Positions 1 through 6,979 of a stretch of 37,671 nucleotides of DNA are shown piece by piece. The position numbers and the translations under genes are program-made. Source of the stretch: Vicinamibacteria bacterium (lineage in GTDB: Bacteria; Acidobacteriota; Vicinamibacteria; Vicinamibacterales; UBA8438); assembly GCA_022821235.1 (NCBI GenBank), contig JAJEEA010000520.1:1-37671 (forward strand), in the 5' to 3' direction. Under the pieces are notes generated by a model that saw nothing but the letters and a program-made list of their open reading frames with translations, was not told the DNA's origin and did no database searches. Numbering within the stretch: position 1 is the stretch's first letter; every line of letters starts with the position of its first letter.

Positions 1-2
1 TG

Positions 3-434
3 CCGGAGATCTGGTACTCGTCGACCACGTCCGACCGGCGCGCCTATGCCCGCACGCTCGTCGACAACCTCATGGACTGGCTCGACGACGACTGCGCCAT
101 AGGCACCCGGCTCGTGGCCCGCAACGACGACCTGGCCGTTCTCCGGCTGACGTTGCGGGACGGGCGCAACGCGTTCGACTACGCTGAGGACGACGACACG
201 CCGGTCGGGGAGGCATTGTCCGGCCTCGCCCGCCGCATCGAGCAACCGCTTCCAGGCAACTTCCAGTCGACGCCGGACTTCCGGGTGTTCCTCGACCGCG
301 ATCTCTTCCTCGTCAAGCCCGCCGCCAAGCGGTTCTGGCTCCGATCCGCAGCCGTGGCCGACGCCCACGCCATCGCGCTCGACCTGCAGGGCTTCGTCGG
401 ACGCCGGCATGACGATCGTCCGGGTCCGGATTGA
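3..434 (+). CDS. C-terminal part of an unrecognised protein, cut by the window edge
   Basis: The frame is open from the first bases of the window, so the true start lies upstream; the first internal ATG is at 72. About 143 residues are visible. They contain an acidic patch (WLDDD near 72-90), an alternating hydrophobic/charged segment with the pattern DLAVLRLTLRDGR, and a C-terminal part containing FLVKPAAKRFWLRSAA. I do not recognise the family. The stop overlaps the likely start of the next gene (TGATG at 432-436), so the two were probably co-transcribed. Since the neighbour looks like a restriction-type nuclease, a role in a DNA-defence operon is possible, but this rests on position alone. 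Confidence 0.5.
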   Translation, partial: PEIWYSSTTSDRRAYARTLVDNLMDWLDDDCAIGTRLVARNDDLAVLRLTLRDGRNAFDYAEDDDTPVGEALSGLARRIEQPLPGNFQSTPDFRVFLDRDLFLVKPAAKRFWLRSAAVADAHAIALDLQGFVGRRHDDRPGPD

Positions 435-1151
435 TGGTCGCCGGCGACCCCGCCACGTGGGCCGGCCGGTTCCGGTCATTCGACGTGCGATTTCTGAAGC
501 GCGTCGCGGCCGTCTGGCCCAAGTGCATCGGCAGGTTGCCGAAGCAGCCGGACGAGGACCCCATCACCATCAAGGAGGACCCCATCACCATCAATCTGGT
601 GGATCTTCTGAACAGGGATCGCGAGACTCACCTGCTGGTTCCACTATATCGAATTCCAGTACGAGCCCGTCACACGCACCGCGGAAGGTGCTGCGTACAG
701 CACCGGCCGCATCGACATGGCCGTCATCCTGAACCAGGATCGTGACATCTACCTCGCGTACGAGTGCAAGCGGCTGAACCTCGTGCGCCAGGATGGCCGG
801 AGGTCGCTGGCCGGCAACTACGTCAAGGATGGGCTGTCACGCTTCGTCGTTGAACAGTACGCGAAGGGCCTTCCTCTTGCGTGCATGCTCGGCTATGTCC
901 TCGACGGCGACCTGGAGTACGCGGAATCGAGCGTCCGATCGAGAATCGCCGAGCTGTGCGAGGAGGTCGGCTTGGTCGCCGAACCGCGTGATGCCGCGCC
1001 CATCGGCGAGTCGAAACGCTTCTTCAGCCGCCATCGCCGACCCTCGGGCAGCGATATCGAGGTTCGACACGCCCTGTTCCCGGTCGGGCCGGGACTCCGG
1101 ACAGCAGTGCAAGCTGCGGAGCCGGGCCGCGGGAGGCGCAGGCGGACGTAG
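434..1151 (+). pseudogene. Frameshifted PD-(D/E)XK nuclease-like protein
   Basis: Two reading frames together make one protein. The N-terminal part is read from ATG 434 (or TTG 431) to about 612-640. The remainder is read one frame over, giving a segment with WFHYIEFQYEP and then GRIDMAV followed by YECKRLN, and ends at 1151. The Asp in GRID and the ECK fifteen or so residues later fit the D...ExK signature of restriction-endonuclease-like folds. The second frame has a TGA at 609-611, so the switch must lie after it. I see no start codon that would rescue the second part with its conserved front. The N-terminal part also carries an in-frame 21-bp tandem duplication. It probably formed an operon with the gene before it. 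The nuclease assignment is by motif only, and a sequencing error at one base is the main alternative to true decay. Confidence 0.55.
554..595 (+). repeat. 21-bp tandem duplication inside the nuclease-like gene
   Basis: Units 554-574 and 575-595 are identical except for the last base. They are in frame and duplicate the seven residues EDPITIK/N just before the frameshift. This looks like a replication-slippage product. Confidence 0.85.
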
Positions 1152-1363
1152 CGGAACGCAGTCGCTCGCACGCACCCTGCTGCCCCTCTGCAAGCGGGTG
1201 GCAGCCCTCGAGCGCCGCTGCGCGGAGATGGAGCAGCGAGGCTGGCCCCGGGGGAAGAGCCGCCGAACCGGCCGGAACGGGAAGGGGCGGAAGGGCGGGC
1301 GTCCAACTGGCGTCGGCACCGGTGATACGATGGTTTCGGAGCCTGCACGGGCGGAGCGCACCC

Positions 1364-1777
1364 ATGGGAGAGATTGTCGCCAAGGTCGACCTGGAGAACG
1401 CGCGCGACCGCGCCCTCGTCGACCACGGTCACGGCCAGGAGTCCCAGGTCCGACGATCGAGCGTCGACGCCATCGTCGATACGGGGGCGGTCATGCTGGT
1501 CCTCCCCCAGAACGTCGTGGAGCGCCTGGGCCTGGAGGCACAGCGCACCGTCGTCGTCACCTACGCCGACGAACGCAAGGAGGAACGGCCGCTGGCGGGG
1601 CCGGTGACGGTCCGGATCGGCAACCGGTTCATGAACACCGACTGCGTGGTCGGCCCACCTCTGAGCGAGCCGCTGCTCGGCCAGATCGTTCTGGAAGCGC
1701 TCGACCTGATCGCCGACTGCGCGAACCGCACGCTGACGCCGCGGTTTCCCGACTATCCGCTGCTCAAGCTGAAGTAG
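1364..1777 (+). CDS. Retropepsin-like (clan AA) aspartic protease-family protein
   Basis: A protein of about 137 residues. It contains the clan AA active-site signature AIVDTGAVMLVLP at about residues 35-47, where DTGA supplies the single catalytic Asp of a homodimeric retropepsin. A second beta-rich half contains the flap-like segment and ILGx-like LLGQIVLEALDLI. Bacterial relatives are short and soluble, with mostly unknown substrates. I chose ATG 1364, which puts MGEIVAKVDLEN at the N-terminus. The in-frame ATG at 1322 would add 14 arginine-rich residues with no family resemblance. It stands alone: 212 bases with no evident gene separate it from the nuclease remnant, and the M16 gene follows after about 185 bases. 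Confidence 0.75.
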   Translation: MGEIVAKVDLENARDRALVDHGHGQESQVRRSSVDAIVDTGAVMLVLPQNVVERLGLEAQRTVVVTYADERKEERPLAGPVTVRIGNRFMNTDCVVGPPLSEPLLGQIVLEALDLIADCANRTLTPRFPDYPLLKLK

Positions 1778-1949
1778 AACCTCAGGGGCGGCCGGACGTG
1801 GGTTCCATCCTCGGACCCCGACACGCCTACGTTGCGGTTGCCCGCGCCGCCGTCACCCTCTCGGGGCCACGCGGCCGTCGCCGGAAGCCGACGCCCCCGC
1901 CCTCCGCGATTCCGGACTGGGACCTGCCTGGACGTGCGTCCGGCTGTGC

Positions 1950-1955
1950 CATAAT
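1950..1955 (+). promoter_or_regulatory. -10-like hexamer CATAAT before the M16 gene
   Basis: CATAAT ends seven bases before ATG 1963, so transcription would start at or next to the start codon. No convincing -35 box is visible 17 bases upstream. Similar spacing is seen at 6968, 10424, 30989 and, less clearly, elsewhere. Confidence 0.4.
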
Positions 1956-1962
1956 TCGGCCC

Positions 1963-3399
1963 ATGCTCCAGACGATTCTCCCCGCGGTTTGGCGGCGGCG
2001 CGGCGGCTCGGGCGCGCTCTTCCCGACGCCCGGCCGGATGCTCCTCGTCGTGCTGGCCGGCCTGCTCGCCGTGTCGTCCACCCTGGACGGCGCGGTGCGG
2101 CCGACCCCGCTCGACTACGAGATGCACACGCTGGACAACGGCCTGCGGGTGATCCTCTCCGAGGACCACTCCACGCCCATCGTCCACCTGCAGATGGTCT
2201 ACCACGTGGGGTCGAAGAACGAGCGGCCGGGCCGCACCGGGTTCGCCCACCTGTTCGAGCACATGATGTTCAAGGGCTCGAAGAACGTGCTTCCCGACTC
2301 GCACCTGACGATGATCTCCCGGGTGGGAGGCGACGGGAACGCCTACACGACCGAGGACGCCACGACGTACCTCCAGACGGTGCCGTCCCAGTACCTGCCC
2401 CTGGTCCTGTGGCTGGAGGCGGACCGGATGGCCACGCTGCGCATCGACCAGCGGACGTTCGAGGCGGAGCGGGAGGTCGTCAAGGAGGAGCGCCGCTGGC
2501 GCTACGAGGACGCGCCGTTCGGCCTGCTGTCGGAGATCCTGTACGACCAGGCCTATTCGGTGCACCCGTACAAGCACTCGGTCATCGGCAGCATGGAGGA
2601 CCTCGAGGCCGCCTCCATCGAGGACGTCCAGGAGTTCTACGACACCTACTACGTGCCGGAGAACGCGACCCTGGTGCTGGTCGGCGACTTCGACCCCGTG
2701 CAGGCCCTGGCCCACATCAGGCTGTACTTCGGCCGGGTGCCGAAGGCCGAGCGGCCGGTGCCCCGCGACATTCCCCGCGAGCCGCCGTCCACCGGGGAGC
2801 GCCGGGTGACCCTGACGCAGTCCGAGAACTGGCCCCTGCCCGCGGTCATCGTGGCCCATCACATCACCTACGACGGGCACCCCGACGCGTATCCCCTGCA
2901 CATCGCGACCAAGGTGCTCTCCGACGGAGAGAGCTCGCGCATCTACCGCCGGCTCGTCTACGAGGACCAGCTCGCGGTGTCGGCGGCCGGCGACGGCCTG
3001 CTCATCGAGGACCCGAACCTCTTCTACGCCGTGTCCATCGTCCAGCCCGGACGCACGCCGGCCGAGTCGGAGGCGGCGCTCATCGAGGAGCTGGACCGGT
3101 TGAAGACGGAGTTCATCAGCGAACGGGAGCTGCAGCAGGCCAAGAACCAGTTCGCCCGCGACTACGTGTTCGGCCGCCTCACCATCGAGCAGAAGGCCTC
3201 GCACCTGGTCCACGCGGCGGTGGCGCACGACGACATCACCACCGTGGACGCCGAGTTCGACATCTTCATGAACGTCACCCGCGAGGACGTGCAGCGGGTG
3301 GCCCGGACCTACTTCACCGAGGAGAACCGGCTGGTGCTGACGATTCTGCCCGCCCCGCCGCCCGGGCGGTCGTTCTTCCGGCCCGGAGACGACCAATGA
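1963..3399 (+). CDS. M16 family zinc metallopeptidase, catalytic subunit
   Basis: A secreted or periplasmic zinc peptidase of 478 residues. The inverted zinc motif HLFEH is at residues 96-100, with the distal metal ligand Glu at about 176 in EREVVKEER, matching the HxxEH-X76-E layout of the family. The N-terminal M16 domain covers about 50-200 and the C-terminal M16C domain about 215-420. A hydrophobic signal segment follows Met26 (MLLVVLAGLLAV), so either ATG 1963 or Met26 could be the true start. The next gene overlaps it by four bases (ATGA) and encodes the non-catalytic type of M16 subunit, so the pair should work as a heterodimer, as is common for bacterial M16B proteins. Substrates are probably small peptides; nothing in the sequence specifies them. 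Confidence 0.92.
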   Translation: MLQTILPAVWRRRGGSGALFPTPGRMLLVVLAGLLAVSSTLDGAVRPTPLDYEMHTLDNGLRVILSEDHSTPIVHLQMVYHVGSKNERPGRTGFAHLFEHMMFKGSKNVLPDSHLTMISRVGGDGNAYTTEDATTYLQTVPSQYLPLVLWLEADRMATLRIDQRTFEAEREVVKEERRWRYEDAPFGLLSEILYDQAYSVHPYKHSVIGSMEDLEAASIEDVQEFYDTYYVPENATLVLVGDFDPVQALAHIRLYFGRVPKAERPVPRDIPREPPSTGERRVTLTQSENWPLPAVIVAHHITYDGHPDAYPLHIATKVLSDGESSRIYRRLVYEDQLAVSAAGDGLLIEDPNLFYAVSIVQPGRTPAESEAALIEELDRLKTEFISERELQQAKNQFARDYVFGRLTIEQKASHLVHAAVAHDDITTVDAEFDIFMNVTREDVQRVARTYFTEENRLVLTILPAPPPGRSFFRPGDDQ

Positions 3400-5009
3400 G
3401 ACGGGGTTCACTCTCGAGGTCCGGCGCGGACACTGCCGGCCTGGCACGCCCATCGTCGGCCCGGAAATCTCGCGCCGGCGAAACGCCATCGCGACCGCCA
3501 GGCCGCGTCGCGGCCTCCCCCGGGCGCCCAACCACCCCTGCGGGAGCCCGCGCCGTGGAACGGGCCGTGCTCCTGGCCCTCTGCCTGTCGATGATCGCCG
3601 TGGCCGCGTGGGGCCAGCAGGTGGACTGGCCGCGGGAGAGCCCTCCGCCCCCGCTGCCGTGGCGCCAGGCGACGTTCCCGCCCTACGAGGTGCGGACCCT
3701 GGACAACGGCCTGCGGGTGGTGGTGGTGATGCACCACGAGCAGCCGGCCGTCAACCTGCGGCTGCTCATCGGGGCCGGATCGGCATACGACCCGGCCGGC
3801 AAGCCGGGGGTCGCGACGTTCACGGGCGCGCTGCTCGACCAGGGAACGACGAGCCGGAGCGCCACCGAGGTCGCCGACGCCATCGACTCGATCGGCGGCA
3901 TCCTCGGCGCCGGGGCGGGTACGGACCTGACCTTCGTCAATGCCCTCGTCATGACCGACAGCTTCGAGTTCGGGCTGGACATGGTCGCCGACACCGTGCG
4001 GAACCCGGCATTCGCGCCGGCCGAGATCGAGCGCGAGCGGCAGCAGGTGCTGTCGGGATTCCAGGTCAGCTACGACGACCCGGAGTACCTGTCGGGGGTG
4101 GTGCTCTCGCGGCTGATCTACGGGTCCCACCCCTACGGGCAGCCGTCGAACGGCTCGCCGGAGTCGGTGCGGCGGATCACGCGCGACGATCTCGTCGACT
4201 TCCACGCCGCGCACTACGCGCCGAACAACGCCCTGCTCGCCATCGTCGGCGACATCGACGCCGAGTCGGCCTTCGCGGCGGCGGAACGGACGTTCGGCGA
4301 CTGGACGCCCCGGACCGAGGCGGCGGCGCCGCCCGTCGGCGAGATACCCGAGCCCACCCGCCGGATCGTCGTCATCGACAAGCCGGGCTCGCTGCAGACG
4401 GCCATCCGGGTCGGGCACGCCGCCCTGGAGCGCGCCAGCCCCGACCACCTGCCGTTCGACGTCGCCATCAAGATCCTCGGCGGCGAGGGGGGGAACCGGC
4501 TCGGAAGCGTGCTGAGGACGGAACGGTCCCTCACCTACTCGGCCTCGGCCGAGATCGGCAGCCGCCGCTACGGCGGCGACTTCGTCGGGAAGACCGACAC
4601 CCGGACCGAGGCGACGGTCGAGGCGCTGCGGCTGATGGTCGGCGAGGTGGGCCGCCTGCGGCGGGAGCGGGTGAGCCGGCGCGAGCTCGAGAACGCCCAG
4701 GCCTACCTGGCCGGGAACTTCCCGCTGAGCATCGAGACGCCCAACGCCATCGCTTCCCAGGTGCTGGAGGCGCTGGTGTACGGCCTCGACCTCGACCATC
4801 TCCCGAACTACCCGAACCGGATCAACGCGGTCACGGTGGAGGACATACGGCGGGTGGCGCGCACCTACCTGCGCCCCGACCGCCTCGCGATCGTGCTCGT
4901 GGGCGAGGCCCGCGCGTTCGTGAACGACCTCCGGCGGGCCGGGTTCGGCGACGTGGAGGTCCTGTCGGTGGCCGAGCTGGACCTGTCCAGCCCCGACTTC
5001 CGGCGCTGA
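3396..5009 (+). CDS. M16 family peptidase-like protein, non-catalytic partner
   Basis: 537 residues from ATG 3396, or 484 from GTG 3555. The shorter form begins right at a clear signal peptide (VERAVLLALCLSMIAVAAWG), while the first 53 residues of the longer form are arginine/proline rich and look non-functional, so GTG 3555 is quite plausible. The M16 fold is evident: TLDNGLRVVV at the start, then FTGALLDQGT exactly where catalytic members carry HxxEH. The zinc site is therefore absent. The C-terminal M16C domain is complete. The ATGA overlap with the upstream catalytic gene supports translational coupling and a heterodimer in the periplasm. The 3' end of the gene is followed by an imperfect second copy of itself. 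Confidence 0.9.
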   Translation: MRRGSLSRSGADTAGLARPSSARKSRAGETPSRPPGRVAASPGRPTTPAGARAVERAVLLALCLSMIAVAAWGQQVDWPRESPPPPLPWRQATFPPYEVRTLDNGLRVVVVMHHEQPAVNLRLLIGAGSAYDPAGKPGVATFTGALLDQGTTSRSATEVADAIDSIGGILGAGAGTDLTFVNALVMTDSFEFGLDMVADTVRNPAFAPAEIERERQQVLSGFQVSYDDPEYLSGVVLSRLIYGSHPYGQPSNGSPESVRRITRDDLVDFHAAHYAPNNALLAIVGDIDAESAFAAAERTFGDWTPRTEAAAPPVGEIPEPTRRIVVIDKPGSLQTAIRVGHAALERASPDHLPFDVAIKILGGEGGNRLGSVLRTERSLTYSASAEIGSRRYGGDFVGKTDTRTEATVEALRLMVGEVGRLRRERVSRRELENAQAYLAGNFPLSIETPNAIASQVLEALVYGLDLDHLPNYPNRINAVTVEDIRRVARTYLRPDRLAIVLVGEARAFVNDLRRAGFGDVEVLSVAELDLSSPDFRR

Positions 5010-5082
5010 CGGGGCCGGGTTCGGTGACGTCGAGGTCCTGTCGGCGGCCGCTGGATCCGTCCGCCCCGACTTCCGGCGCCGA
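4935..5082 (+). repeat. Imperfect tandem duplication of the 3' end of the second M16 gene
   Basis: Bases 4935-5009, the last 25 codons including the stop, are repeated as 5010-5082 immediately after the stop. Both copies share long blocks such as CGAGGTCCTGTCGG-like and CCCCGACTTCCGGCGC. The second copy has small deletions and base changes and codes for nothing by itself. Confidence 0.8.
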
Positions 5083-5386
5083 CCGGACGCGGGAGGGCGA
5101 ACCGCAAGGCGATCTTCAGCAATGGGAGAGCGGAGTCGCGACCGCAAGCCTCACCCGGAACCGGCAGAGCAGAATCGAGAAGCCCGCGGCGAGAACGCGG
5201 GCGGTGGCGTCCTTTCCTCCGGGCTCTCGGACCGGCGCCCGAGGTTTCGTGAAGGGTCGTCCGTGGTGATGACCCGGCGCGACGAGACCACTGCCGCGCA
5301 TCGGCCTGCCGGTCGTCCAGCGCCACAACGGCTGTGGCGATGATCGGGCGAGACGGACCCCTGCCACGCGCCTCCGAACCCCCACC
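5083..5386. other. Non-coding stretch with one hairpin
   Basis: No gene is supported between the duplicated M16 tail and lpxB. The only structure I see is a perfect stem of seven base pairs, GCCCGCG/CGCGGGC with a seven-base loop, at 5182-5202. No T-run follows it, so an intrinsic terminator is not well supported. Confidence 0.4.
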
Positions 5387-6535
5387 ATGCCGGCGCCCAG
5401 GGTGATGCTCTCGTGCGGCGAGCCGTCGGGCGACCTGTACGCGGGCGCCCTGACCCGCGAAATCCGCCGGTCGAGCCCCGGCGCGGAGGTCTTCGGGCTG
5501 GGGGGAAGGCAGCTCGCGGCGGCGGGAGGGCGCCTGACCGCCGACTACGCGGGGCTCGCGGCCACCGGGCTGACCGAGGCGTTGTCGGTGCTGCCGCAAA
5601 CCTGGCGGACGTACCGGCGCCTCGTGCAGGCAGCGCGGGCGGAACGCCCCGACGTGTTCGTGGCCATCGACTTTCCCGAGGTCAACTTCCGCATCGGCGC
5701 CGCCGTCGCGGCCCTCGGCATCCCCGTCGTCTACTACATCGGCCCGCAGGCGTGGGCATGGCGGACCGGCCGGTTCCGCACCATGCGGCGGTTCGTGACC
5801 CGGGCCCTCGTCATCTTCCCGTTCGAGACGCGGCTGTACCGCGAGGCGGGGATCCCCGTCTCGTTCGTCGGGCACCCCCTGCTCGACCTGGCGCCGGCCG
5901 CCGCGGGCCGCGAGGCGTTCCGCCGCGAGCACCAGCTCGAGGGGAAGACACCGGTGGTGGCGCTGCTCCCCGGCAGCCGCCCCAACGAGCTGCGCCGCAT
6001 CCTGCCGGACATGGCCGGCGCGGCCCGGCGCATCCGCGACCGCGTCCCGTCGGTCCAGTTCCTCGTCGCACGCGCCCCCGGCCTGTCCGATTCCCTGTTC
6101 GAGCCGCTCGCGGAGCTGCGGAGCGCAGGCACGCCGCCGCGGGTCGTCGAGTCGCAGACCGACGCGGTGCTCGCCGCGGCCGACGTCGTGGTAACCGCGT
6201 CGGGCACCGCCACCATCCAGACCGCGATACACGAGCGCCCGATGGTGGTCGTCTACCGCCTCTCGCCGCTGACGTACTGGATGGCGCGGCGGTTCATCAA
6301 GGTGAGCGCGTTCGGCATGGTCAACCTGGTGGCGGGAAGGACCGTCGTGCCCGAGTACGCCCAGGCTGCGTTCACGCCGGCGGCGGTGGCGAACGACGCG
6401 GTGCGCTTCCTGTCGGACGACGCGCACGCCGCCCGCACCCGGCAGGCCCTGCGCGAGGTGCGCGAGAAGCTGGGAGGCCCCGGGGCCAGCCGCCGCGCCG
6501 CCGAGCACGTCCTGAGCGTAGCGGCCGGGGGATGA
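5387..6535 (+). CDS. lpxB: Lipid-A-disaccharide synthase
   Basis: A protein of 382 residues, the usual LpxB length. It condenses UDP-2,3-diacylglucosamine with lipid X to form the disaccharide core of lipid A at the inner face of the inner membrane. The N-terminal GEPSGD motif is at residues 11-16. The family segments AIDFPEVNFRI, YYIGPQAWAWR, FPFET, FVGHPLLD, LLPGSRPNEL and ASGTATIQTAI follow in order, which makes the assignment firm. It sits alone rather than in the usual lpxD-fabZ-lpxA-lpxB run. The last 21 codons with the stop form the first unit of a 98-bp tandem repeat that continues beyond the gene. Confidence 0.96.
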   Translation: MPAPRVMLSCGEPSGDLYAGALTREIRRSSPGAEVFGLGGRQLAAAGGRLTADYAGLAATGLTEALSVLPQTWRTYRRLVQAARAERPDVFVAIDFPEVNFRIGAAVAALGIPVVYYIGPQAWAWRTGRFRTMRRFVTRALVIFPFETRLYREAGIPVSFVGHPLLDLAPAAAGREAFRREHQLEGKTPVVALLPGSRPNELRRILPDMAGAARRIRDRVPSVQFLVARAPGLSDSLFEPLAELRSAGTPPRVVESQTDAVLAAADVVVTASGTATIQTAIHERPMVVVYRLSPLTYWMARRFIKVSAFGMVNLVAGRTVVPEYAQAAFTPAAVANDAVRFLSDDAHAARTRQALREVREKLGGPGASRRAAEHVLSVAAGG

Positions 6536-6785
6536 CGCCAGCGGCGGCGGGGGGCGACCGGCGCAAGCTTGGAGAGGCACGGGCCAGCCGCCGCGCCGCC
6601 GAGCACGTGCTGGCCGTCGCGGCCGGGGGATGACGCCATCGACGGCGGGGGGCGACCGGCGCAAGCTGGAGAGACACGGGCCAACCGCCGCGACGCCGGG
6701 CACGGCCTCGCGGTCGCGGCCGGAGGTTGACGCCATCGGCGGCGGGGGGGCGACCGGCGCAAGCTGGAGAGGCACGGGTCGGCCG
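6467..6785 (+). repeat. 98-bp tandem repeat, three copies plus a partial fourth, growing out of the lpxB 3' end
   Basis: Units begin with AAGCT at 6467, 6565, 6663 and 6761, a constant period of 98 bases. The first unit holds the lpxB C-terminus (ASRRAAEHVL...AAGG, stop at 6533-6535). The second would encode nearly the same tail and stop in another frame, because 98 is not a multiple of three. The third is more diverged, and the fourth is recognisable only for about 20-25 bases. The shared downstream block GGGGCGACCGGCGC ends each unit. Divergence increases away from the gene. Confidence 0.9.
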
Positions 6786-6967
6786 GGGGCCCGGCGGAAC
6801 CGCCAGGCGACGCCCTCCCGCCGGAGTCGTCAGACCGGCCACCCACCCATGGCCGCTCCGTAGCCGCCCACCCCGTGACCCCTCCATGGCTGCCTGCTGC
6901 TCCTGCAGGCTGCCTGCTAGCTCTGCTAGCTTTGCTAGCTGCCTGCCCACCCGATAGCCGCCCGCCC
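6786..6967. other. Non-coding, short-repeat-rich stretch before the TonB receptor
   Basis: No gene is seen. Around 6890-6945 the sequence is built from overlapping short repeats of CTGCCTGCT and GCTAGCT. This may be slippage-prone DNA; GCTAGC is palindromic, so small cruciforms are possible. No function can be read from it. Confidence 0.4.
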
Positions 6968-6973
6968 TATAAT
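6968..6973 (+). promoter_or_regulatory. Consensus -10 TATAAT immediately before the receptor gene
   Basis: A perfect TATAAT, rare in DNA this GC-rich, ends six bases before ATG 6980. Transcription would begin at the A of the start codon. No TTGACA-like -35 is visible. Confidence 0.5.
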
Positions 6974-6979
6974 TGAGGG

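Noticed and set aside
793-1962. The M16 reading frame stays open far upstream, allowing an 868-residue protein
   Set aside because: The extra part is arginine/proline rich, overlaps two other genes in better frames and would bury the signal peptide.
5182-5202. Seven-base-pair hairpin as an intrinsic terminator
   Set aside because: No T-run follows, and it is 170 bases beyond the M16 stop in very GC-rich sequence where such stems are common.
6467-6785. The 98-bp repeats as a CRISPR array
   Set aside because: Units are contiguous with no variable spacers, and the first lies inside lpxB.
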